64,000 nt of DNA from Afipia sp. Its GTDB lineage: Bacteria > Pseudomonadota > Alphaproteobacteria > Rhizobiales > Xanthobacteraceae. This document shows positions 42,067-50,673 of this stretch, piece by piece. The stretch is from assembly GCA_016201045.1 (NCBI GenBank), contig JACQDM010000007.1:372001-436000 (forward strand), in the 5' to 3' direction. The position numbers and the translations under genes were made by a program. Position 1 is the stretch's first letter. Each line of letters starts with the position of its first letter. The notes beneath the pieces are model-generated. The model ran no database searches and was not told where the DNA came from. It saw only the letters and a program-made list of their open reading frames with translations.

Positions 42067-44106
42067 ATGAGTGGCGACAAATCCCGCCTCCTGATTTGCA
42101 GTTGCGAGAATTCAATGCCGCTCGACGCGCAAGCGATCGGTCGCGGCTGCCCGGGCCAAATGTCGCAGACCGATCAGCTTTGCGGCCGCGACCTAGGGCA
42201 ATTCAAAGCGGCACTTGCGACAGGCGAGCCGGTTACTGTGGCCTGCACTCAGGAAGCGCCATTGTTCAAGGAAGTCGCCGAGGAATTTCCGGCAGTTCCG
42301 CTGACGTTCGTCAATATCCGCGAGACCGGCGGCTGGTCGAAAGATTCCGTCTCCGCAGGCCCGAAGTCCGCCGCGCTCATTGCCGCTGCAGCTGAAGAAA
42401 TGCCCCCGATCTCGCTGGTCACGCTCGAAAGCAACGGCGTCGTCCTGATTTACGGGCGGGACAATGTCGCGATCGATGCAGCAAAGCGTCTTGCGGAACG
42501 TTTGGATATCACCGTCCTCCTCACCAAGCCGGCCAGCATCACGCCACGCAGCGTCAATGAATTTCCTGTGCTTAAAGGCACAATCCGCAACGCGCGTGGA
42601 CATTTGGGGCGATTTGAACTCGGTATCGACGACTACGCTCTGCCCTCACCCTCGTCACGTGGCGAGCTTGTTTTCGGTGCGTCTCGCGACGGCGCCACTT
42701 CGACATGCGATCTCATCCTCGACCTTAGCGGTGGCTTGCCGCTATTTCCAGCGCATGAATTGCGCGCCGGCTATTTGCGTGCGGACCCGCGTGACGGCGT
42801 CGCCGTCGAAAGGACTATTGCCGAGGCGGCCAATCTCGTCGGTACATTCGACAAGCCGCGGTTCATTCATTTCGATGAAGCGATTTGCGCACATTCGCGC
42901 TCGAACATCACCGGCTGCACGCGCTGTCTTGATCTCTGCCCAACCGGCGCGATCGCACCGGCCGGAAACGCCGTCGCCATCGATGCAGCCGTTTGCGCCG
43001 GTTGTGGTTCGTGCGCTTCCGTCTGCCCCACTGGCGCTGCATCTTATGCGTTGCCCAGCGCCGACGCGCTCATGCGGAAAATTCGGACCTTATTGCGGTC
43101 CTACGCCAAAGCGGGCGGCGAGCGCGGCGTGGTCCTGTTTCATGACGGCGATCATGGAGAAGCGCTAATCGACGCGCTTGCGCGATTTGGCGATGGCTTG
43201 CCCGCCAATGTTCTCCCAATTCGAGTCAACGAGATCACACAACTCGGTACCGAATCGATCGCAGCCGTTTTCGCCTATGGCGGCACCGGCGCAGCCATGC
43301 TCACGCGCGCAAAGAGCAAGCACGATCTGGGCGGGTTGCGGCAGGTTACGGAAATGTCGGCCACGATCTTCGCTGCACTCGGCTTTGGTGAAGCCCTCGT
43401 TCGCATTTTGGAAACCGACGACCCGGATCATCTGCGCGCGATGCTCGACGGCTTTCCGGGTGGCACGCCATCGCCGCGGCCTGCGGGCTTCATCGCGCGT
43501 GGCACCAGACGCAGCGTGCTGGAAACGACTTTTCGCGAACTTCACCTCGCGGCCCCTTCGCCTGTAGGCGTTGTTCCGCTTTCACCGGGTGCGCCGTTCG
43601 GGGGAGTACAGTTGAACGCAGAGAACTGCACTCTCTGTCACTCATGCGTCACCGCATGCCCGACCGGCGCACTCGCCGACAACCCTGATCGCGCCATGCT
43701 GCGTTTCAGCGAGAACCTTTGCGTTCAGTGCGGCCTTTGCGAGGCGACTTGCCCTGAGGATGCGATCACGCTCGATCCGCGGCTGAATTTCCAAGCCTGG
43801 AATGAGCCGTTGCGCGTGTTGAAAGAAGAGGAGCCGTTTCACTGTATCGCGTGCGGAACGCCATTCGGCACCAGAAGCTCCATCGAGCGCGTACTCTCGA
43901 AGCTTCAGGAGAAGCACTGGATGTTCGAAGGTGCTAACGCGCAACGACTCGATGTTATCAAGATGTGCGCCGATTGTCGCGTTGAAGCAGTCGTGAATGA
44001 AAGCTTCGACCCGCATGCGGCTCCGAAGCGTCCGCCGGTAATGTCCACCGACGACTACCTACGCGCCCGCGAAACCAAAAAGACCGATCCATTCGAATCG
44101 CAATGA
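42067..44106 (+). CDS. multi-cluster 4Fe-4S protein of the FDH locus
   Basis: A 679-residue cytosolic protein. The N-terminal 160 residues contain CSCENSMPLD and VTVACTQEAPLFKEVAEE, then a Rossmann-like stretch. Two ferredoxin-like pairs follow: GCTRCLDLCPTGAI with VCAGCGSCASVCPTGA, and NCTLCHSCVTACPTGAL with LCVQCGLCEATCPEDAI, giving four [4Fe-4S] sites. Further Cys pairs are HCIACGTPFG and CADCRVEAVV. The protein resembles iron-sulfur proteins regularly found beside fdhD in alphaproteobacteria. It may be an electron-transfer or assembly factor. The ATG at 42067 follows the divergent promoter region; a much longer reading frame upstream is antisense to the ligase-like gene. Confidence 0.85.
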   Translation: MSGDKSRLLICSCENSMPLDAQAIGRGCPGQMSQTDQLCGRDLGQFKAALATGEPVTVACTQEAPLFKEVAEEFPAVPLTFVNIRETGGWSKDSVSAGPKSAALIAAAAEEMPPISLVTLESNGVVLIYGRDNVAIDAAKRLAERLDITVLLTKPASITPRSVNEFPVLKGTIRNARGHLGRFELGIDDYALPSPSSRGELVFGASRDGATSTCDLILDLSGGLPLFPAHELRAGYLRADPRDGVAVERTIAEAANLVGTFDKPRFIHFDEAICAHSRSNITGCTRCLDLCPTGAIAPAGNAVAIDAAVCAGCGSCASVCPTGAASYALPSADALMRKIRTLLRSYAKAGGERGVVLFHDGDHGEALIDALARFGDGLPANVLPIRVNEITQLGTESIAAVFAYGGTGAAMLTRAKSKHDLGGLRQVTEMSATIFAALGFGEALVRILETDDPDHLRAMLDGFPGGTPSPRPAGFIARGTRRSVLETTFRELHLAAPSPVGVVPLSPGAPFGGVQLNAENCTLCHSCVTACPTGALADNPDRAMLRFSENLCVQCGLCEATCPEDAITLDPRLNFQAWNEPLRVLKEEEPFHCIACGTPFGTRSSIERVLSKLQEKHWMFEGANAQRLDVIKMCADCRVEAVVNESFDPHAAPKRPPVMSTDDYLRARETKKTDPFESQ

Positions 44107-44155
44107 GCTAGTACGTCGCACGCAGCAGGCGGGCGGCCCGGAGATCTTACTCGCA

Positions 44156-45001
44156 GTGACCCAACTCTCCTCACAGACGGTTGCGCATTCGAAAATTGCA
44201 GGAATCCCAGGCGTCGCGCATATAATTGCCGTCGCATCCGGCAAGGGCGGCGTCGGCAAATCGACGACGTCGTGCAATCTGGCAACCGCATTCGCTGCGA
44301 TGGGTTTGAAGGCCGGAATTCTCGACGCCGACATCTATGGGCCGTCGCAACCCAAGCTTTTCGGACTTCGCGGCAAGCCGCGGCTGATCGGGCCACGCAC
44401 GCTGGAGCCGATGGAGCGCTACGGCGTCAAAGTCATGTCGATCGGATTTATGATCGAAGATGATAACGCCATGATCTGGCGCGGCCCGATGGTGATTGCA
44501 GCGATCACACAGATGCTGCGCGAGGTGGCGTGGGGCGATCTCGACATTCTGGTGGTGGATCTGCCGCCCGGTACCGGCGACGCGCAGTTGACAATGTCGC
44601 AGCAAACTCCGCTGGCGGGTGCGGTCATCGTATCGACACCGCAGGATATCGCACTGATCGATGCGCGCCGCGGTATCGAGATGTTCAAGAAGGTCAGTGT
44701 TCCAATTCTTGGCCTGATCGAGAATATGTCGGCCTTCTGCTGTCCGGCTTGCAATCACATCACGCCGATTTTCGGTCACGGTGGAGCACGCATCGAAGCC
44801 GAAAGGCGCGGCATCCCCTATCTTGGCGAAATTCCGCTGCACATTGAAATTCGAAAAACCTCCGACGATGGCAGGCCGATTGTTGCCACTGATCCTGACA
44901 GCGTCTACGCCAGACATTATATGGATATGACGCGCCGGCTCTGGGAGATTGTCGTAACCGGCACAGCCAGCAAGCCAGCTCCGCGCATCGTCATCGAGTA
45001 A
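44156..45001 (+). CDS. Mrp/ApbC-family iron-sulfur carrier ATPase
   Basis: A 281-residue Mrp/NBP35-type P-loop protein that carries and inserts [4Fe-4S] clusters. Walker A SGKGGVGKSTTSCNLATAFAAMG, the switch GILDADIYGPSQPKLFGL, DLPPGTGDAQLTMSQ and the CxxC pair FCCPACNHITPIFGHGGA (cluster ligands at the dimer interface) are all present. The start is GTG at 44156. The N-terminal DUF59-like domain of larger Mrp proteins is absent. It is placed between the four-cluster protein and fdhD, so it could load clusters into FDH or its accessory proteins. Confidence 0.9.
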   Translation: MTQLSSQTVAHSKIAGIPGVAHIIAVASGKGGVGKSTTSCNLATAFAAMGLKAGILDADIYGPSQPKLFGLRGKPRLIGPRTLEPMERYGVKVMSIGFMIEDDNAMIWRGPMVIAAITQMLREVAWGDLDILVVDLPPGTGDAQLTMSQQTPLAGAVIVSTPQDIALIDARRGIEMFKKVSVPILGLIENMSAFCCPACNHITPIFGHGGARIEAERRGIPYLGEIPLHIEIRKTSDDGRPIVATDPDSVYARHYMDMTRRLWEIVVTGTASKPAPRIVIE

Positions 45002-45004
45002 GTC

Positions 45005-45922
45005 ATGACAAAAATCGCACCGCAGAAATCGGCGAACGCGAAAGCCAAGCGGGGCATTGTGCCGAAGGTGATGCCAGATCCGCAAAACCCGCGGCTCACC
45101 GAGCACGTGACTGGCATCGATCAGACGGGTGCAGCCGTCGAAATCACGGTTCCAGTGGAGCGCGCACTGACGCTCTATCTCAATTCGCAAGAGATCGTCA
45201 CGATGATGACGATCAACGACTATCCGGAATATCTGGCGCTCGGTTACCTGCTCAACCAGAACATGCTTAGGCCTGACGATGTTGTGACCGAAGTCGTCTA
45301 CGACGACGATCTGCAGGTGGTAGTCGTTTACACCGAGCGCGGCACGAATTTCGAGGAAAAGCTCAAGAAGAAAACGCTAACATCGGGTTGCGCGCAAGGC
45401 ACCGCTTTCGGCGACCTGATGGAAGCGATCGAAGGCGCTTCGCTGCCCGCAGCAGAACTGCGCACCTCGTGGCTCTACCAAATGACGCACGCAATCAACA
45501 CAGCGCCATCGCTCTATCTCGAAGCCGGTGCCATTCACGGCTGCGTGCTGTGCAAGCAAGGCGAACCGATCTGTTACATGGAAGATGTCGGCCGTCATAA
45601 CGCGGTCGACAAGATCGCGGGCTGGGCTTGGAAGTACGATGTCGATGTCGGCGACAAGATTTTGTACACCACCGGCCGCCTCACCTCCGAGATGGTCATC
45701 AAGACCGTGCGCATGGGGATTCCGATTCTCGTTTCGCGATCCGGTTTCACGGCTTGGGGTGTTGAATTGGCGCGCCAGGTCGGCTTGACACTGATCGGGC
45801 GCGCGAAAGGCAAGCGTTTCACCGCGCTGTCGGGACAGGAACGGATCGTGTTCGATCAGAATCTCGATTTCGTCGCCGAAGAGAGCGCGCGCCACCGCCG
45901 CAAGGGCGGCGGCGATGACTGA
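45005..45922 (+). CDS. fdhD: FdhD sulfurtransferase for formate dehydrogenase
   Basis: A 305-residue FdhD, which transfers sulfur to the molybdenum cofactor of FDH. Conserved blocks are [104 protein letters not shown]. The sulfur-binding loop reads [13 protein letters not shown]: the first cysteine of the E. coli CGxC pair is kept and the second is Gly/Thr, a variant common in this lineage as I recall. The start is three bases after the Mrp stop, and the end overlaps mobA by eight bases. Confidence 0.95.
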   Translation: MTKIAPQKSANAKAKRGIVPKVMPDPQNPRLTEHVTGIDQTGAAVEITVPVERALTLYLNSQEIVTMMTINDYPEYLALGYLLNQNMLRPDDVVTEVVYDDDLQVVVVYTERGTNFEEKLKKKTLTSGCAQGTAFGDLMEAIEGASLPAAELRTSWLYQMTHAINTAPSLYLEAGAIHGCVLCKQGEPICYMEDVGRHNAVDKIAGWAWKYDVDVGDKILYTTGRLTSEMVIKTVRMGIPILVSRSGFTAWGVELARQVGLTLIGRAKGKRFTALSGQERIVFDQNLDFVAEESARHRRKGGGDD

Positions 45923-46541
45923 CGTGAAACCGGCCACGCTCGGCGTGCTTCTGGCCGGCGGACTCGCGCGGCGCATGGGCGGCGGCGACAAGCCGATGAA
46001 AACCATCGGGGGGCGTACCATCCTCGATCGCGTGATCGAACGGCTCGCTCCGCAATGCGACGGCCTAATCCTGAATGCGAACGGCGATCCGGCGCGTTTC
46101 GCGTCATTCGGATTGCCTGTAGTTCCCGATACCGTGGAAGGCTTTGCGGGTCCGCTCGCCGGAATTTTGGCTGCGCTCGATTGGACCGCGGCTAACAAAC
46201 CGAATATCGAGTGGGTTTTGAGCGCCGCGACGGATTGCCCGTTCCTGCCGCGCGATCTCGTCTCGCGCTTGCAAGACGCCCGCATCGATGAAGGCGCGCA
46301 GCTTGCCGTCGCCGCCTCAGGTGAACAGACCCATCCCGTTGTCGGATTGTGGAACGTCAATTTGCGCGATGAATTGCGCCACGCTCTGGTTGTCGAAGAC
46401 ATCCGCAAGATCGACCGCTGGACGGCGCGATACAAGCTCGCGACGGTAGCGTGGCCGGTCGAACCGATCGATCCGTTCTTCAATGCCAACACGGTCGAAG
46501 ATATCGCTGAAGCCGAGCGGATCGCTATGGTCGACAACTGA
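45915..46541 (+). CDS. mobA: molybdenum cofactor guanylyltransferase
   Basis: A 208-residue MobA that adds GMP to molybdopterin to make [23 protein letters not shown] is the nucleotide-binding signature. [20 protein letters not shown] and [14 protein letters not shown] (metal-binding Asp) match the family. HPVVGLW and [15 protein letters not shown] are the end motifs. It overlaps fdhD by eight bases, so cofactor sulfuration and nucleotide addition are encoded as one unit. It is convergent with the MoeA-PBP gene, five bases away. Confidence 0.95.
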   Translation: MTDVKPATLGVLLAGGLARRMGGGDKPMKTIGGRTILDRVIERLAPQCDGLILNANGDPARFASFGLPVVPDTVEGFAGPLAGILAALDWTAANKPNIEWVLSAATDCPFLPRDLVSRLQDARIDEGAQLAVAASGEQTHPVVGLWNVNLRDELRHALVVEDIRKIDRWTARYKLATVAWPVEPIDPFFNANTVEDIAEAERIAMVDN

Positions 46542-46546
46542 GCAAG

Positions 46547-48493
46547 TCAGGCGGGCCTGAAACCAGCCTGCTCGAGCGCCTTGCGAACTTCCGGTGACGC
46601 GCATGCTTCGAGGAATGCTTGCATGGCAGGTCGCTGCTTTCGCTTCGTTACCAGAGCGAAATCGTAGTGCTCTTCGGCGAATGGAATAAACCCAAGTCCC
46701 GCCGCATGGGCGACCGGCGCTATCGTCATTCCCCAGTCGGCGCGGTTTTGAGCAATGGCTGCGGCGACGGCGTTGTGCGAGCGAGGCTGGTTCCAGTAAC
46801 CGTCGGGTCGCGCATCGCCGAGCAGGCGGTCGATCAGAATGCGCGTGCCCGCGCCCTGATTGCGGTTGACCATCATACACGCCGGGTCTTTCAGCGCCTC
46901 ACGCACGGCTTCACTCACGCTGCGGCCCTCAAAGCGTTTATCGCCTTTGCGATAGACAATTCCCTGCATGCGCCGGTAACCCGGCACGAGTTCAAGTCCA
47001 GGCATCAGGAACGGCTTGTTGTAAGTATCGCTCCTGTCGTCGAGCAGATGGATCGGTGCAAGATCGCATTCGCCGCGTTGCGCTGCTGCAAGACCGCCAA
47101 GACTGCCAACCGAAATCGAGCGCACCGAAAGGCCTTCGCGTGCAAGCGGTGCTGTGACAATGTCGAGACCCGTGCAATGGCTTCCGACAATGACGAGATC
47201 GGGCACGCGAACGTGCGGCGTAAACAACGTGATGTTGGTCTCAGTACCGGCCGGCATCTGATCGGACAACGCATCGATCTTTAGGAAGCCGTCCGCCTGC
47301 GCAAACGACGTGATTGCGCCCGATCCCTTTCCCGACGGATAAGCAATCAACCCGTTGTCGCCCTCGACAAGCGAAACCATGACGAATTCTGTGCGGCCTA
47401 ACTCGGACGCAATGCGCACCGGCACTCTTGCGCTGACATGCGCGTCGTTGCGAGGCGGCAACCCGGCCAACCGCCGCAGCACTAGAACGATCATGTCGTG
47501 GAAGGTGAACATTGCCGAAGTCGGAAATCCCGGAAGAATAACGACAGGCTTGCCGCCGCAAACCGCAAGGCACAACGGCTTTCCCGGTTTGAGCGCCACG
47601 CCATGCGCTACGATGCCTGGCTTGCCGAGGCGCGCGACGATCCGATGCGAAACATCGCCCTCGCCTTTCGACGTGCCGCCAGAGACGATCAGCATGTCGT
47701 GCGTTGCGAGCGCCTCGCGCATGACTGTTTCGAGCTTGTCTTCCTCGTCGGGAATAGCGCCAAGGAAAAATGCTTCGCCGCCGTTCTCTGAAACCGCTGC
47801 AGCAACGATTGCACCGTTCGTGTCGTAGATCGCCGCCGGCCGCAGGGGGTGTCCCGGCTGCACCAGTTCATCACCAGTCGAGATGATGGCGACGCGCGGT
47901 CGCTTGGCGACAGCGACGCGCGCAACGCCCGACGCCGCGAGAATTCCGATTTCGCGCGAACCGATCAGCGTGCCTGTGCGAAGCAGCGTTTCGCCTCGCG
48001 CGATGTCCGATCCCGCGTAGGACACAAATTGTCCCGGCGAGACCGCGCGCCGGATGTCGATGCCATCTCCGGACGGCTGCGTATGCTCGACCATCATCAC
48101 TGCATCCGCACCGCGCGGGATTGGGCCGCCGGTTGCAATCGGCGTTGCCGTTCCTGCGCGAACAGGCAACTGCGGCGCGGTCCCGCACGCGATGATTTCG
48201 GCGTTCAGACTCAGTCGAACTGGTCTGGCTTCGCCTGCCCCGCTCGTGTCGGCCGAGCGCACCGCGAAACCATCGACGTTGGAACGATCGAAGGGCGGTA
48301 CGTCGACCGCAGCAATGATATCCTTCGCCAGCGCAAGACCGAGCGCACCCTTGAGATCGCATTCTTCAACCGGCAGTTCGCGCGGAGACAACGCGGCTTC
48401 GAATCGCGCAAGGGCCTGCTCGCGCGACAGAACCGTCAGGAATTGATCCTGATCCACGCCCCCACGGCCTTTCGGCATTGCCGGATTGTTCAT
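46547..48493 (-). CDS. MoeA fused to a periplasmic-binding-protein-like domain
   Basis: A 648-residue fusion. Residues 1-405 are a full MoeA: SREQALARFEAAL, RSNVDGFAVRSADT, the MoCF motif ISTGDELVQPGHPLRPAAIYDTNG, LIVSGGTSKGEGDVSHRIVARL, and LKPGKPLCLAVCGGKPVVILPGFPTSAMFTF. From about 425 to the end is a PBP_like domain (LVIVGSHCTGLDIVTAPL, SISVGSLGGLAAAQRGECDLAPIHLLDD, MMVNRNQGAGTRILIDRLL, YDFALVTKRKQRPAMQAFL), related to ModA-type folds and lacking a signal peptide, so it works in the cytosol. It may bind molybdate or a cofactor intermediate. It is 12 bases downstream of the MoeA-like gene. Confidence 0.92.
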   Translation of the reverse strand: MNNPAMPKGRGGVDQDQFLTVLSREQALARFEAALSPRELPVEECDLKGALGLALAKDIIAAVDVPPFDRSNVDGFAVRSADTSGAGEARPVRLSLNAEIIACGTAPQLPVRAGTATPIATGGPIPRGADAVMMVEHTQPSGDGIDIRRAVSPGQFVSYAGSDIARGETLLRTGTLIGSREIGILAASGVARVAVAKRPRVAIISTGDELVQPGHPLRPAAIYDTNGAIVAAAVSENGGEAFFLGAIPDEEDKLETVMREALATHDMLIVSGGTSKGEGDVSHRIVARLGKPGIVAHGVALKPGKPLCLAVCGGKPVVILPGFPTSAMFTFHDMIVLVLRRLAGLPPRNDAHVSARVPVRIASELGRTEFVMVSLVEGDNGLIAYPSGKGSGAITSFAQADGFLKIDALSDQMPAGTETNITLFTPHVRVPDLVIVGSHCTGLDIVTAPLAREGLSVRSISVGSLGGLAAAQRGECDLAPIHLLDDRSDTYNKPFLMPGLELVPGYRRMQGIVYRKGDKRFEGRSVSEAVREALKDPACMMVNRNQGAGTRILIDRLLGDARPDGYWNQPRSHNAVAAAIAQNRADWGMTIAPVAHAAGLGFIPFAEEHYDFALVTKRKQRPAMQAFLEACASPEVRKALEQAGFRPA

Positions 48494-48505
48494 GAACCAA
48501 TCCTA

Positions 48506-49690
48506 TCAGTTTTCGCGCAACGCAAACGCGGCAACGGACGTTCCGGCAGCATATCCTTCGCTCTCTGCGGGAACCGCGAGCCACGCATCGGCGCGGGCTA
48601 TCGCCTCTAATGGCAAGTCTCGAACAGCGAGGGGCATCCAGATCTCGTCCGAATTTTGCAGCAGCGCGAGTTCGGCAACACCAATAGAGGACGAAATTTT
48701 CCGCGCGAGAGGCCGACTCAAGGCTTTGCGTGCGAGCCGGCCGGACAATGCATCCAATGCCGGGCGAACGAGCATCAGAAAAACCGCGAATGCCTGATCG
48801 GCTGCGCCCGGAATGGCGATGACAGGAGCGTTTTTCAATCTGCCTACGGCCGCAGTGCGTCCCGGCTGAATCGCCAAGCCATGCGCGGGATTCGCTTTGA
48901 CGGCTGAAAGCGCATGGACCGTGTAGTCGGTCAGACCAAGTCCCGTGCCGCCGGTGACAAGCAGCAGATCGCAAGCCTCTTCGCCAATGGCGGCAGCAAT
49001 CGCCGCGGCATCACGTCCACCGGCGCGTGCATACGAAACTGATGCGCCGGTCCCCTTCACAAATTCACCGACGAGCTGCGATGAGATAGTCGCGCCGTCT
49101 CGAGACGGAACATCGACGACCCTTACGCGTGGCAAGCGCACTGGCAATCGATCCACACCGGCAGCGCGCAATGTGGCGATGTCGATGACACCAATACGTT
49201 GTCCCGACGCGACAAGCCTGCTCCCTATGTCCACATCGCTGCTCGCGCGGCGCATGCCGTGACCGGGCGCAACTTCGGCGACAACCTGGAAGGCCGATCG
49301 GGTCTGCGCAGCCATATCGGCATCGAGCAAGCAATCGCAGCCGTCGGGCATGCGGTCGCCTGCTTCCAACCATTGCGGCGCTTTCGGTAGTTGCAGCGGC
49401 GAATAGGACGACGCGCCGATGAGATCGCGTGCACGCAAGGCCCAGCCATCGGACATCGCAACATCATGTGCGGGCAATGGCCCCTTCGACACCACCGCAG
49501 AAGCCGCGACGCATCCGATCGCATCGGCAAGCGCGACGACGAAGGGATCGACCGGCTGGACGCTATCCAGCAACAGTCGAAGCGCCGCATCGAGCGGCGT
49601 CAGAGCAGCCGGCAAACGCTGAGACTTGATCATTGCGGATTGGTTTGCATCTTTGGCTGGCGACGCAGTGGTGATCGCACCCGTCTCCAT
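48506..49690 (-). CDS. MoeA-like molybdopterin-binding protein (divergent paralogue)
   Basis: A 394-residue MoeA-like protein. The N-terminal domain has LTPLDAALRLLLDSVQPV and AHDVAMSDGWALRARDL (usual NSAMDGYA changed to VAMSDGWA). The MoCF domain keeps DLLLVTGGTGLGLTDYTVHAL and IQPGRTAAVGRLKNAPVIAIPGAADQAFAVF but has VVDVPSRDGATIS where a normal MoeA has the TGDE loop. The acidic residue needed for Mo insertion may thus be missing. It may be a partner subunit of the MoeA-PBP protein encoded 12 bases downstream. It is preceded by the CAGGGAA repeat region. Confidence 0.82.
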   Translation of the reverse strand: METGAITTASPAKDANQSAMIKSQRLPAALTPLDAALRLLLDSVQPVDPFVVALADAIGCVAASAVVSKGPLPAHDVAMSDGWALRARDLIGASSYSPLQLPKAPQWLEAGDRMPDGCDCLLDADMAAQTRSAFQVVAEVAPGHGMRRASSDVDIGSRLVASGQRIGVIDIATLRAAGVDRLPVRLPRVRVVDVPSRDGATISSQLVGEFVKGTGASVSYARAGGRDAAAIAAAIGEEACDLLLVTGGTGLGLTDYTVHALSAVKANPAHGLAIQPGRTAAVGRLKNAPVIAIPGAADQAFAVFLMLVRPALDALSGRLARKALSRPLARKISSSIGVAELALLQNSDEIWMPLAVRDLPLEAIARADAWLAVPAESEGYAAGTSVAAFALREN

Positions 49691-49695
49691 CGGAT

Positions 49696-49865
49696 TTCCC
49701 TGCTAACAGGGAATTTTACAGGGAAATAGCAGATTTTGAGGGCTTCCAACTACCATATCTGGCCGAAAAGTGTCTGTGCCGCAGCGATTTTTCATTTAAT
49801 TCCCTGCTCAATTTTACAGAGAAAAAATTTGCAGAAACAGGGAATTCCGTGGCGGCAACAGGGAA
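49696..49865. repeat. cluster of CAGGGAA repeats in both orientations
   Basis: Six exact copies and one degenerate copy lie in 170 bases. On the plus strand CAGGGAA occurs at 49707, 49719, 49838 and 49859; reverse copies (TTCCCTG) at 49696 and 49800; CAGAGAA at 49817. The first pair forms the hairpin TTCCCTG-CTAA-CAGGGAA (49696-49713). It lies between the MoeA-like gene and a pseudogene. From memory, similar strings occur between genes of Bradyrhizobium relatives. Confidence 0.7.
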
Positions 49866-49898
49866 TTCCGCCGGAAAACGCTGGGCGAAGTTTAATGC

Positions 49899-50326
49899 TT
49901 ATGTCTTCTCATTCCATCGGCGAAAGATTTCCACCAGCATTTGGGGCATATCGATGTCGAGGAATGCCCTCCTGCCCTCGACTTCGGCGACCGCTTCCGC
50001 GTGTTGCGCGATCAGACGCCGGGCGCCGATGCCACCGTCGAGGGTATCAGTTCGAGGAAAAATCTGCGCGACCACAATACCGGGTCGCCGCGCCGGCCAT
50101 CCGTCACCGGCACCACGATCAGCGAGCCGCGATCGGGCGCACCCAGAACCGGTCTGCCTTTGACCCGACCGAGCAGCATGAGATTGCCGGGATCGACCGA
50201 CATGCCGAAATGTTCGACCGTGCCGCCGATACGTTCGATGGCCGCCGGTATCACGTTGCGGCCGTCGGCGATCGCAGACGCGCCGAACGGAATAATCTCG
50301 ACGGCCGCGATCATCTCGCCACCAAC
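49899..50326 (-). pseudogene. remnant of a molybdopterin-binding/NTP-transferase fusion gene
   Basis: On the minus strand the stretch GGEMIAAVEIIPFGASAIADGRNVIPAAIERIGGTVEHFGMSVDPGNLMLLGRVKGRPVLGAP is a piece of a MoCF-like molybdopterin-binding domain. It continues directly into LIVVPVTDGRRGDPVLWSRRFFLEL, which belongs to the far end of a MobA/MocA-type nucleotidyltransferase domain, so the middle of the protein is deleted. Near 50045 the frame then shifts by one base. In the new frame TLDGGIGARRLIAQHAEAVAEVEGRRAFLDIDMPQ continues the transferase to a TAA at 49899-49901. No intact N-terminus is seen. The gene is thus broken by deletion and frameshift. It originally fits cofactor cytidylyl- or guanylyl-transfer, matching the MoeA genes beside it. 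The limits are approximate. Confidence 0.75.
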
Positions 50327-50673
50327 AGCAGGCTTAAAAGCCCGGCACATTGCCGGTCTTAATTTTGATGATCTGGGAAGATCAGAGGTGTTGGTTCGCA
50401 CCAACGCGCAATGAAACAAACGGAATGTCAGTTCCCCATCCTTTGCTTGGAAGATTGTCTTTCGGCAGACAATTCAGCAGCGTCGTGGAAAGATTTTTTC
50501 GCTGTAGCGTTTTTCATGACACGTCAGCACAACTTTATCTTTGAAAAAGGGAACCACTCGCAAAATCGCTAGCCTTCGCCAATTAACGATGTTGATTCCG
50601 ATCTTGTTCGGTTTTGGAATGCAAACCGTTCCCCGTTCGACAAAAAGAAAATTGGGACAATAGGGGTATCAAC
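50327..50673. other. flagellin upstream region without a gene
   Basis: A 347-base gap between the pseudogene and the flagellin ATG. No convincing sigma-28 or sigma-54 promoter was found by eye. AGGGG at 50662-50666 serves as ribosome-binding site. Short open frames here have no family character. Confidence 0.5.
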
